Source: Uloborus plumipes (Eukaryota; Arthropoda; Arachnida; Araneae; Uloboridae). From it: 64,000 nucleotides of DNA. The DNA lies in assembly GCA_038373865.1 (NCBI GenBank), contig JAXGGA010002207.1, positions 62,001-126,000 of the forward strand. Reading direction: 5' to 3'. Below are positions 46,715 to 57,079 of this stretch, piece after piece (the stretch's first letter is position 1; the number at the start of each line of letters is the position of its first letter). The notes under the pieces are model-generated. The model saw nothing but the letters and a program-made list of their open reading frames with translations, did no database searches and was not told the origin of the DNA. The position numbers and the translations under genes were made by a program.

Positions 46715-47482
46715 CAAGGGCGTAGCTAGGGGGGTGCAGCTGCACCCCCCTAGATCAAAGTCAATGAGAGGTCACTGTAACTTCCCATTTTATTAATTTT
46801 TTTGACAAACTATTTTGTCCAATTTCATGCTTTTCATTGTAACATGCTGGTCATCAGCATGTTACTACAAAACTACTGTTTTGTTCTTTTAGAAAGATTT
46901 TATACCATTCATTGGTTTAAGGTGTGCTGTGCATGACTAAATAAAGTATAGTTTCTTTGAGTTCATAATTTCTTCCTTTTTTGTGCAAATAGAATTTCAA
47001 GCACTTTTTTCTCTTTCTTTCTTGCTTTTTTCTTTCTGTTTTTATTAAAAAATTTGGCTTTTACGCTAATTTTTGGGAACTTTATGTAAACTGCCTTATT
47101 ATATCTAGTATTGATTACTTTTCAGAAAATGATAGTAAGCTTGCCTGTTTTTGAGGAGAAAATTTTAAATTTACCGAATGAAACTCAGAACTTTACTGAA
47201 TGATTAAAAAATAAATAAATGAAATACAAGAATGCATACTTATCTATGTCTACCAAAAGAGACGTGAGGCATCACGAAAATAAATAAATTAATTAATTAA
47301 AGAAAAAAAGTAAAAAATAATAAATAAAATAAAGAAGTTCAGAATTGCAACACTGTCTCACTGTGTCACAAATTTCATCAGCCAATTTGTATCGGATCAG
47401 AACTTTTTGGGAGGTCACAGTGACCTCCTATTTGGGTGCCACTGCTTTCACCCCCCTAACGTGAGTCCTGTCTACGCCCTTG
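46715..47482. mobile_element. hAT-type element, 768 bp, nested in the Helitron-like element
   Basis: The ends are CAAGGGCGTAG and the inverted CTACGCCCTTG, with the exact 8-bp duplication GCTGTCTC (46707-46714 and 47483-47490). No transposase frame. Confidence 0.87.
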
Positions 47483-47580
47483 GCTGTCTCCAATTATTCG
47501 GGCGAGTACGTATTTTATTTTGTAACTGGAATTTATAAGATAGATATAGAAGAAAGTTTCGTGACGGCCACGACAGCTAG

Positions 47581-48628
47581 TTAAAGAAATGTTTACATAT
47601 TAAAGTGAAAACTTTTCATTACTCTGTTTTTGAAAAGTAAATTATAATTAAATAAATGGATATATTTTTAAAAATTTTATTCCTCAAGCAATCATCTTCA
47701 ATCTTCAGTGTAATTAATCATGTAATGTATAATATTATCCGTGTTTGAACACTTCGTCAGTGGCAGATACAAAAATTTTTCAAAGCAGGGGTTTTCGATT
47801 TTTGTTACTTACTATTGACAATGCATCCTGGTTTACAAATATTGATTACAAAGATTTTTGACTTCAGTGCAACGCCTGGCCACGCGCGTAGTATGTTTTG
47901 AAATCTTATGAATATTAAATAATATCATATAATTTTACATCAGAATGAGGTAAAAGTTAGGGAGGGGGGACGTTATGCACCGGTTCTACGGACATTTGGC
48001 CTTCCGGACGTTTTGCCCTCCGAATGATTGACAGGTGAGGAACCCTTACGCTTGAGTGATCTCCCTACAGAGTAGGAAGGGAAAAGGCGTAGGGACTTTT
48101 TTTCCCTATCAGTCCCGACGACCAAGCGACATCTTCACCCCCTTATCAGCACGTGGTGAATCAGATTTCATATTTCAGTTACTTGCTTTTGCTCGGATAC
48201 TGGGAGTAATGTCGTCGATAGAATTTTTGACTTCCCAACGTGGGGGCAAGCTTGCCGTTTATGAGAGACATTTGTTCCGCGAATAGCATACAAAAAAAAA
48301 AGAGAAATCATATTGGAAATGTGACTACTTTGGATTCAGTATCATACTTTGTGCATTTGAAAGAATAAAAGATGTTTTTGTTGAATAAGCTTGGATTTTT
48401 TTTATTTCAAATTAAAAAAAAAAAAAAAAAAAACAAGTATTTATTGATATTATTTCATCACATCAATGGTGTTATAAACCTCAACTAAATTTCATTTCTT
48501 CGGTAAGTGGAATATTAAGCAAAGAGAAGAGAATTAATAAACAGTTTTCCTCATTCTTATTCTAAAAATGAATTTAAAAAAAAATGAAATGACTTTTTCC
48601 TATCATTGTTACATGACTACCATCATAT
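47581..48628. other. Unassigned sequence including a SINE-free relative of the 28052 MITE
   Basis: From about 47757 (CAGTGGCAGATACAAAAATT) to 47880 the sequence parallels 28060-28157 plus 29025, an empty version of the composite SINE site. A GC-rich stretch at 47990-48290 carries GGACGTTTTGCCCTCCG, and a related inverted motif (GGAGGGCGAATCGTCCGGAG) occurs at about 49767. No gene is recognised. Confidence 0.4.
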
Positions 48629-48636
48629 GTTACAAT

Positions 48637-49255
48637 CAGTGGTCGGAAGTATCGCGCTACAAGTAGCGAAACTACTATAGTAGCTACATTTTTTAGTAGT
48701 TTGTAGAGTAGCGCACTACTTTTTAAAAAAAGTAGAGTATTGAGTAACGCGATACAAAAAAAATAGTAGTTTGTAGCGATTTCTGGAAACTACTTACTTT
48801 CAAATAATTTTCATGTTCCTAAATATTCCCTAGCGAGAAATTAAAAAAAAAAAAAAAAAAAAAATGAAGGTTGAATTATTTCACTCTTTCAACGTTGTAA
48901 TCCTTTCTTTTGGCGAACATTCGTAAAAGTTGTAAAAAAATCTAAAAAGGACAAATTTTAGTAAAAAAAAAAAGGAAAAGTAACAAATAAATTCAAAGAC
49001 CATTCCTATTTCTATTCCATATTCAAATGAGTTAATTTATTAATGTAAAACACATTTCGAATTTTTTAGTTCAATCCTCAAACGGTGTATTCTTTTTATT
49101 TATTTATTTTTTTAAAAGTAGCGAAGTAGCAACTACATTTCAAAAGTAGTGTAGGGCGCTACATTTAAAAAAAGTAGTTGTAACTGTAGTTAACTACATT
49201 TATAACAAAGTAGTTGTAGTTCGCTGCAAAAGAAATGTAGTTTTTCCAACCACTG
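48637..49255. mobile_element. hAT-type element with TAGTAGC/GTAGTT-rich arms, 619 bp
   Basis: The ends are CAGTGGTCGGAAGTA and the inverted TTTTTCCAACCACTG. The exact 8-bp duplication GTTACAAT lies at 48629-48636 and 49256-49263. Both arms are full of GTAG, TAGC and CTAC words, a feature of a widespread animal hAT MITE type (family knowledge). Confidence 0.88.
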
Positions 49256-49263
49256 GTTACAAT

Positions 49264-50150
49264 GACTAGTACATTAAATATTATAATCAAATTAATAAGT
49301 GCGTTATTACTATTATTTCATTCATTTTTTTTTTTTGAAACCACATAGTCAGTCATTTTTTTTAATTAAAAAAAAAACTTGTTGGAAAAATTGGGAGTGG
49401 CATGCGGAGCTTTTTTCCCCCAAATAGTGGCACTCTTCCCAAAAAGGTTGGCCACCCCTATTTTAATAGACTGTAAAATCAACCAGAACCTCTAAATTTA
49501 AACATATAATTCACTAAACACTGCGCGAAAACAGATATTTGCCTCGGGGAGATTACTTTTTGATCGAAAAATAAAGTTGCTTGCGGTATGTCATCCGCCG
49601 CGCCGCGTTCCGATTCTGCCAAGACGAAACTTAGTCCGTCAGTTCCCCACTTATCGATTTCATACTAATCCCTAAATTTTTCCCTGCTATGAAGAAAAAT
49701 CCCTGTGGTTAAGATACGGTTCAGTGATTTGAAATAGCCACACCTTCTTCTTTGTTAACGAGTTGGAGGGCGAATCGTCCGGAGGGCGAAAAGGGGAGGA
49801 CACGTATGCGGTTACATGCCACAGGAAGCTAACCTAGCTGCCCTGGCAGCTAGTAATTCTAAAAAAAAAATCGTTATGGAGGTACACAATCGTATGATCC
49901 TAATGAATGTTCTTTCATTTCACGACTTTTAAAGGAATGTGAACCAAAGCGGCCACTGAACGCAAACGTAGCCAGTTTTCAAAAATGCATTATCAGAAAA
50001 AAAAAAAAAGAGAAGAAAATGGGAAAAATGCCAAAAAAAAAGTCCCAAAAGTTAAAAAGCCACTCTTTCCCCTTCAAATGCGCAGAAAACAAAGAAAAAA
50101 ATTAAAAGAAAAAGAGATCCAAAATGGCCAACGAAAATGAAAGAGCATTA
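49264..50150. other. Unassigned sequence with one hAT-like terminus
   Basis: AAAAAGGTTGGCCACCCCTA at 49441-49460 matches a common hAT end, but its partner is not found. The rest is AT-rich or purine-rich, without a gene. Confidence 0.4.
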
Positions 50151-50155
50151 CTAAG

Positions 50156-50445
50156 GCAGGGATTCAAGTGAAACACCATTGCAATCGCTTCGAATTGCAA
50201 TCGCTATTGGAAGTGAATTACATTATCATCAACTTAACTTGGCACTGACGTCACTACGGGTGGAGCCAATAAGAGCTCACAAGCAGTCAGTGATCTCCTC
50301 TTATTCGCTAAGTTGGCTGTGACGTTTTATCTAGCTCGTTTTTCATAGGCTAACGTCACGATGTTTTTATCTAGAAACGTTCTAATGTAATTCATTTCCA
50401 GTAGCGATTGTAATTTGCGATCGCCTGTTTCACTTGAATTCCTGC
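50156..50445. mobile_element. MITE with about 70-bp inverted repeats and a 5-bp duplication, 290 bp
   Basis: The ends are GCAGGGATTCAAGTGAAACA and a close complement (GAATTCCTGC at the right), and similarity continues inward for about 70 bp. CTAAG flanks both ends (50151-50155 and 50446-50450). Interior pieces recur at 35003-35130, and the terminus recurs at both ends of 59549-62178. The superfamily is not assigned. Confidence 0.7.
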
Positions 50446-50604
50446 CTAAGCCAAACTTTTTTTTTATTTTAAAGCAGTTTATAAAAAAACGTTTTGGAAT
50501 GGATAAACTTGGTGGAATTCTCAAATTTCGAAATTAAAATGCTCTATAATTAGTTTAAGATTTTGAGTAAACACTAATTGGAGTGATATATGGTAGAAAC
50601 ATAT

Positions 50605-51219
50605 TGTTACAAATCTTGTAAATAGTTGTTGTTTTTCCTGCCTTGCTTTATTTTCATTAGTTTTGGTTTTATCTGGCGACATGTTGCAAATGTATCTGAA
50701 GATATCACTTTTATCACTTGTATACCGGCCCTGTAACACTTTGTAGTTTTTACACTTGCCCTAACTTTAATAAGCGTGAAGACATTTTCGCTCGGAGTGT
50801 TTTTTTTCTTTTTATTTTTAGCGTTTTCTTGAATGAATTGTTTCAAGTTATGAATGATTTGGAATACTCCAGATATTTCTAGAACATTGTCGGAATTCTT
50901 TCCGTGTATAAATAGCTGGCCTTGAACACAAGTCAGTCAGTTTTTTCAGATTTGATTTCTGAGAGGCTCGTTTTTATTCGCTTGGCGAATGGTTGTTTTG
51001 CTTTTGTAATTGCTTAATTACTGTTCACGTTTGATACGTGGTGCTGAGTTACTGTTGAGAGTACAGTGTACTGTTTTGCTACCTAATTGCTGGATGTTTA
51101 GCAATTGTTTCCTGCTCATATTGTAAATAGTGTAAATACTTGTAAATAAATTTATAGTTACTTCCTCAAGATTGGAATGCTCATTTGAAGAAAGTTGAAG
51201 GTGCTACGGACTCGTTACA
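50605..51219 (+). repeat. 5' LTR of gypsy copy B (615 bp)
   Basis: It begins TGTTACAA and ends GTTACA, with TATAAATA at 50907-50914. It shares subfamily differences with its 3' partner relative to copy A (for example TGGCGACATG in place of TGACGTCATG). Confidence 0.9.
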
Positions 51220-51223
51220 ATTT

Positions 51224-51241
51224 TGGCGCCCAACGTGGGGC
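51224..51241 (+). promoter_or_regulatory. Primer-binding site, perfect tRNA-Lys type
   Basis: TGGCGCCCAACGTGGGGC is exactly complementary to the known tRNA-Lys1,2 3' end and lies four bases after the LTR. Confidence 0.9.
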
Positions 51242-51316
51242 ATCTTCAAGGACTTTCTTGGAATTACCTGTGAATTCGGACTTTTCTTCCTAAGGACTTT
51301 TTGACTTCGGAATTTT

Positions 51317-52687
51317 ATGGTGATTACTCGAGCAATGGAGGAACAACTGCAAAAACTCCTTGATGCGATCAACGCTGTTAAAAGTGACATGACTGCTAAT
51401 CAAGAACAATTAAAAAATGAACTGGCTACTAATCAAGAACAATTAAAAAATGACATGGCTGCGAATCAAGAACAATTAAAAAATGACATGGCTGCGAATC
51501 AAGAACAATTAAAAAATGACATGGCTGCGAATCAAGAACAATTAAAAATTGATCTGGCAACTAATCAAGAACAATTGAAAAATGATCTAGCTGAAGAAAT
51601 TAAAAGCGATTTAACGTCAATGAAAAGTTTGGTGGAAACTAAATTTACCAACATGGAAAATAAAGTGGAGGCTCTAGAAGATCGAATCACCACAGTAGAA
51701 AACCATGTGGAAAAGAAAATTAAAGAACTTGAATCAAAGTTATCAGGATCCTGCAACAACTCAGATAGCGTTGAGAATCGAATCACCACAGTAGAAAACC
51801 ATGTGGAAAAGAAAATTAAAGAACTGGAATCAAAGTTATCAGCATCCTGCAACAACTCAAGTGACTGTGTAGCTGCAGCTGGAACTTCTCGTCCATCCAT
51901 CAAACTGGCCACGTTTGACGGGAAGACCTCGTGGAATATTTACAAGAAGCAGTTCCTCATCGTTGCAGAAGCAAACTCCTGGGACTCTTCCACGAAAGCC
52001 TGTCACCTTGCAGCCTCGCTGAGAGGGGATGCAGCCGACATACTACAGACCTTCCCAGAGGACAAGCACCGCGACTTCGATGCCTTATCATCGGCCTTGG
52101 AGCTTCGCTTTGGCGAAGCATGCCAAAAAGAATTCAGCCAACTCCAGCTGAAATCCAGACTCCAGAGGGCTGGAGAGACTCTACAAGTTTTTGCAGCAGA
52201 CGTTGAGAGGCTTTCCCATCTCGCCTTCTCGGACTGTCCTTCGGGTGTTCGCGATAGCCTGGCCCTGAACTACTTCATAGATGGAGTGCGAAATCCAGAA
52301 ATTCAGACGGCTCTCCGGATGGCGGACATTAAAGATCTTAAATCCGGTCTGGTCTACGCAATGAAGTTCGAGGCTGCACAGCAAACGTCCCGCAAGGATC
52401 GCCATTCAATCAGGGGCGTGGAAGTGCGTGCTCCGGATTCGAACTCAACTTGTCTCTTGGAAATTAAGCGACAAATCCAAGAGCTCTCGGGGACCCTGAA
52501 GAAGATTACGGCTCACAAGGACCAAAGTAAACAACCACTGAAGTGCTGGAAATGTGGCGGTGAGGGCCACGTACGAAGGAACTGCGAAGCCGCCAAGAAA
52601 CAAGAGGGAAGGGTACCTCTTCCTCTCCAGCTCAGGAAAACTAAGCTATGGCAATCTCGCGGGGCGGAGGTCGCCAAATTGGAATGA
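51317..52687 (+). CDS. gag: gag of gypsy copy B with expanded coiled coil
   Basis: 456 codons from the same start context as copy A. The N-terminal coiled coil holds six 11-residue NQEQLK repeats (51398-51595) and a 96-bp tandem duplication (51683-51778 repeated from 51779), making it 40 residues longer than in copy A. The gag core and the CCHC knuckle (CWKC, then GHVRRNC) follow. The last part is out of the copy A frame because one base is missing soon after the knuckle. Gag ends before protease, and pol continues in another frame. Confidence 0.88.
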   Translation: MVITRAMEEQLQKLLDAINAVKSDMTANQEQLKNELATNQEQLKNDMAANQEQLKNDMAANQEQLKNDMAANQEQLKIDLATNQEQLKNDLAEEIKSDLTSMKSLVETKFTNMENKVEALEDRITTVENHVEKKIKELESKLSGSCNNSDSVENRITTVENHVEKKIKELESKLSASCNNSSDCVAAAGTSRPSIKLATFDGKTSWNIYKKQFLIVAEANSWDSSTKACHLAASLRGDAADILQTFPEDKHRDFDALSSALELRFGEACQKEFSQLQLKSRLQRAGETLQVFAADVERLSHLAFSDCPSGVRDSLALNYFIDGVRNPEIQTALRMADIKDLKSGLVYAMKFEAAQQTSRKDRHSIRGVEVRAPDSNSTCLLEIKRQIQELSGTLKKITAHKDQSKQPLKCWKCGGEGHVRRNCEAAKKQEGRVPLPLQLRKTKLWQSRGAEVAKLE

Positions 52688-53165
52688 GCCCCATCCCAAA
52701 GTCTTCCAGATTTCCTCAAGAAGTGGCGGCTGCAACGGACTCTTCATTTACGCATATGTGAATGGGTTTCCCTGCGAAATGATTGTGGACACAGGAGCCA
52801 ACATTACCATCATTAAGACTGATGTGGCTCGTCAATTTGGACTCAAGATCTTATGGACGCCGCCCTGCGTTACTCTTCAAACTGTGACAGGTGACAAAAT
52901 CGAGATTGAAGGGAAAGTGAACTTAGAAATAATGTTCGGAAGCGCCACTTACCATCACACGGCATTCGTCGCTGACATTACAGATCCCTTCATTCTCGGA
53001 CTGGACTTTTTGAGAAAATTTGATTTTTCTATTGACTTTAGAAATAATGAGCTGCACTCGATGAGGGAAGACATAGCAATTTTCAATGCTGAAAATAACT
53101 TAAAATCCGCTCATCAAATAATAGCCCAAACAGATTTATTGATTCCCCTAGATCAGAAATACTAA
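52688..53165 (+). pseudogene. pol: protease region of pol, copy B
   Basis: The open frame overlaps the gag end from 52554 and carries the protease with VDTGAN. A one-base loss near 53150 relative to copy A (CCCTAG in place of CCTCTAG) ends it at 53165. Confidence 0.85.
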
Positions 53166-55627
53166 TACCTGGCTCCATCAATGAAAACAACAGCTTTAAA
53201 TTCGGCCTAATTGAATATCCTAACCAGAGTAATAGCCCAAAAGGAGTACTAGTGGCATCTACACTTGTGGACCTTTCAAGGAATGCAGTTCCTGTGAGAG
53301 TCGCCAATGTAAGTGAAAGACCGAGGAATATCAAGAAAGGAGAAGTGTTGGCAACTTGTACTCCCGTAAACTGCATCATCAGAAGAATTGATTCCTCCGA
53401 GACTGTGTCTTCCGAATCCTTGACTTCGAAATTAATTGGGAGTGCAGCATTATCGAAGGATCAAAGATACGCTGCGGAAAAATTGGTGGACAACTTCAAG
53501 CAGGTGTTTTCATCTACATCCGAAGATGTTGGTCGCACGAGTTTAACGCAGCATAGGATCGACACTGGAGATCATCCCCCTATCAAGCAGCATCCAAGAC
53601 GACTACCGTTCGCCAAGAAGGAAGAGGTTGAGATCCTCTTGAAAGAGATGCAGGAGAATGACGTCATCGAACCCTCATCCAGTCCTTGGGCATCCCCTAT
53701 CGTCTTGGTCCGAAAGAAAGACGGCTCCACCAGATTTTGTGTTGATTACCGACGCCTGAATGACATCACCAAGAAGGATAGTTACCCTCTTCCACGGATC
53801 GATGACACTCTGGACACCCTTTCCGGACACAAGTGGTTTTCGACCCTGGATTTAAAGAGCGGCTACTGGCAGGTGGAGATACACCCCGACGACCGAGAGA
53901 AGACGGCGTTTACAACCGGACAAGGCTTGTGGCAGTTTAAAGTGATGCCCTTCGGCCTCTGCAATGCACCAGCCACGTTCGAGCGTCTTATGGAATCAGT
54001 GCTACGAGAACTCTCTTATGAATCCTGTCTTGTCTACTTGGACGACATCATCATCATAGGACGCAGTTTTGAGGAACATTTGGCTAATCTTAGGAAGGTG
54101 CTGAAAAAGCTTAAGGAAGCCAACCTGAAGTTAAGCCCGTCCAAATGTAATTTGTTTCGCCGTGAGGTGAACTACCTTGGTCACATTACCTCTTCTGATG
54201 GTGTACGAACAGATCCATATAAGGTATCCGCAGCCAAGAATTGGAGCCGCCCCGAAAATATCAATCAGCTGCGAAGTTTTCTGGGGCTCTGCACGTACTA
54301 CAGGAAGTTTGTGAAGGGTTTTTCCAACATTGCACGACCTTTGCATAAGCTGACGGAGAGCAAACAAAAATTTGAATGGTCCAAAGAATGCGAGGATGCA
54401 TTTCTACAACTGAAGGAGGCTTTAACATCAACGCCTATTCTCTCTTATCCTCAGCCTGGAAAATCCTTCATACTTGACACTGATGCGAGCCACGAGAGCG
54501 TTGGAGCTGTTTTATCTCAAGAAATAGACGGTAACGAACATGTCATCGCCTACTGGAGCAAATGCTTATCCAAGTCGGAGCGAAATTATTGTGTCACGAG
54601 AAAGGAATTGCTCGCCATAGTTAAAGCTGTAGAACATTTCCATCATTACCTCTACGGCCGTAAATTCCTGCTCCGGACAGATCATGCCTCTTTAACTTGG
54701 CTTTTGAATTTCAAGAATCCAGAGGGCCAGGTAGCCAGGTGGATACAGCGGCTCCAGGAATATGACATCGAGATTAAGCACCGAAAAGGTTCGTCACACG
54801 GTAATGCTGACGCATTATCAAGAAGACCTTGTTCCGAGAACTGCCATTATTGCTCCCAAATTGAGAAACAGTATGGGACGACAATCCCTACTGCCTGTCA
54901 AGTTACTGCTACTTCATCATCTTCAGATCCTGATCCATGGAGTGACGACCAAGTTAGAAAAGATCAGCTTGAAGACCCAGACCTAAAGCCTATCATAGAG
55001 TTAATGGAAAAAGACAGTCGGCGACCTAGTTGGCAAGACATTTCTATCTACAGTCCTGCAACGAAAAGATACTGGTCTCTATGGAAATCTCTCCAGTTGC
55101 GGAATGGCGTCCTGTATCGGAAATGGGAATCTGACGATGGTAAAGCATTCAAATGGCAGTTACTCCTTCCCAGATCAAGAATTCCAGACGTTCTAAAGGA
55201 ATTGCACAGTAGTCCGACTGGAGGACACTTTGGTATCCTGAAAACCCTCCACAAGGTTCGAGAGCGCTTCTTCTGGAGCAAGGCGAAGGATGACGTGGAG
55301 AAGTGGTGTCATTCTTGTGACGCCTGTGCTGCCCGTAAAGGACCGAAGAGAAGAAGCCGCGGGAAGCTACATCTGTACAACGTAGGAGCTCCTTTCGAAC
55401 GAATCGGGATCGACATTCTTGGTCCTCTACCGAAAACTACTGATGGGAGCAAATACATCCTCGTTGCCATTGACTATTTCACCAAATGGCCCGAAGCATA
55501 TTCCATTCCGGATCAAGAAGCTACCACTGTAGCCAGAGACTCTAGTCCAGCATTGGATCTCGAGATATGGGACACCTTTGCAGATCCATTCCGATCAGGG
55601 AAGAAACTTCATCTCTGCTGTGTTTAA
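53166..55627 (+). pseudogene. pol: reverse transcriptase, RNase H and integrase N-terminus, copy B
   Basis: The frame continues after the one-base loss, with no Met needed. It covers the reverse transcriptase with YLDD near 54034, RNase H (ILDTDAS), the integrase zinc region and the first D of the DDE triad. An extra C near 55533 shifts the frame and it stops at 55627. Unlike copy A, the reverse transcriptase is uninterrupted and shows the empty site of the hAT insertion near 53745. Confidence 0.88.
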
Positions 55628-56243
55628 GGGCCTATGTAAAGTCCTCAAAATTGAGAAAACTCGAACGACACCACTACACCCACAATCGGACGGCATGGTG
55701 GAGAGATTCAACAGGACAATCCTTAATAATCTCTCGCTTATGGTCTCCAAAAATCAACAGGATTGGGACAAGAAACTTCCTCTGTTTCTGCTGGCATACC
55801 GCAGTGCTGTCCACGAGACCACCGGATATTCCCCATCACAGATGCTCTTCGGCCAAGAGCTTCGGCTGCCTTGTGATCTCATCTTCGGTCTCCCTCCAGA
55901 TGCGCCTTCATCGCCTGAGGAGTACGTCCAGGATCTCCAGGCCCGGTTGGACGACGTTCATCACTTCGCACGGGAGCGAATCAACATCGCGACGGAAAAA
56001 ATGAAGACCCGATACGACACCAGGTCCACTGGCCATGACTTTCAAGAAGGTGACAAGGTGTGGCTATGGAATCCCATCCGACGTAAAGGTCTGTCACCCA
56101 AATTGCAGTCGCATTGGGATGGACCCTACACAGTCCTTCACCGGCTGAACGACGTCGTAGTGAGGATCCAGAAGTCATCACATTCAAAACCTAGGGTTGT
56201 ACATTATGATCGGCTAGCCCCATACTATGGCCATAGTTCGTAA
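55578..56243 (+). pseudogene. pol: integrase C-terminal part, copy B
   Basis: The frame resumes with HSDQG and MVERFNR (second D and E of DDE) and ends with the WDGPY module at stop 56241-56243. The triad is split over two frames, so integrase cannot be made as one chain. Confidence 0.88.
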
Positions 56244-56462
56244 AATAATTTTAAAGCTACCATGGTAACTTGTTTGTAAATTTTGTAAATAACTTTTGCC
56301 TTTAATTGTTTGTAATATGACTTTATCAATGTTAGTGTTTCTTTCATGTTTTCATTGTTATTGTTTATCATGTTTATGATTAGTCATCATGTAATGTGTG
56401 CACCTGTAAATTTTCCCTTGCTTCCTTTCTGGGGATTGTACTGCCCGGGACGTGCAGTCCTT

Positions 56463-56475
56463 GGGAAGGGGGCAA
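56463..56475 (+). promoter_or_regulatory. Polypurine tract of gypsy copy B
   Basis: GGGAAGGGGGCAA directly precedes the 3' LTR, identical to copy A. Confidence 0.8.
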
Positions 56476-57075
56476 TGTTACAAATCTTGTAAATAGTTGT
56501 TGTTTTTCCTACCTTGCTTTATTTTCATTAGTTTTGGTTTTATCTGGCGACATGTTGCAAATGTATCTGAAGATATCACTTTTATCATCTGTATACCGGC
56601 CCTGAAACACTTTGCAGTTTTTACACTTGCCCTAACTTTAATAAGCGTGAAGACATTTTCGCGTGGTTTTTTTTCTTTTTATTTCTAGCGTTTTCTTGAA
56701 TGGAATATGTAATTTATGAATGACCAGAATGCTCCGGATTTTGCTAGAACCTTCTTTCCGTGTATAAATAGCCTTGAACACAGTTTTTAGTTAGTCAGTT
56801 GTTTTCAGATTTGATCTGGTGACTCGTTTTCGTTCGCTTGGCGAATGGTTGTTTTGCTTTTGTAATTGCTTAATTACTGTTCACGTTTGATACGTGGTGC
56901 TGAGTTACTGTTGAGAGTACAGTGTACTGTTTTGCTACCTAATTGCTGGATGTTTAGCAATTGTTTCCTGCTCATATTGTAAATAGTGTAAATACTTGTA
57001 AATAAATTTATAGTTACTTCCTCAAGATTGGAATGCTCATTTGAAGAAAGTTGAAGGTGCTACGGACTCGTTACA
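56476..57075 (+). repeat. 3' LTR of gypsy copy B (600 bp), mosaic
   Basis: The first about 180 bp and the last about 240 bp are close to the 5' LTR. The middle (about 56655-56845) differs by many substitutions and indels, including loss of CTGG before the CTTGAACACA stretch downstream of the TATA box. Confidence 0.88.
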
Positions 57076-57079
57076 ATAT

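Larger units (their letters stand above)
45717..47580 (+). mobile_element. Helitron-like non-autonomous element hosting a hAT element
   Basis: It starts in a palindrome (CTTTCTTCTATAT and its near complement, 45717-45749) and ends with a small hairpin (TCGTG, ACGGC loop, CACGA) followed by CAGCTAG at 47580. A CTAG end preceded by a hairpin and no target duplication is the Helitron pattern. TCTG-rich microsatellite and a 144-bp tandem repeat lie inside. The assignment is tentative because the 5' TC end is not unique. Confidence 0.42.
50605..57075 (+). mobile_element. Ty3/gypsy LTR retrotransposon, copy B, degraded
   Basis: Same family as copy A and closely similar throughout pol. ATAT flanks both sides (50601-50604 and 57076-57079). 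LTRs are 615 and 600 bp and differ. Coding is broken by single-base indels near 52590 (gag end), 53150 and 55533. It keeps the 83 nt between zinc knuckle and protease that copy A lacks. It cannot encode intact pol. Confidence 0.94.

Noticed and set aside
47990..49835. A single element bounded by GCCCTCCG and inverted CGGAGGGC motifs
   Set aside because: The motif matches are short, no flanking duplication was found, and an independent hAT lies between them.
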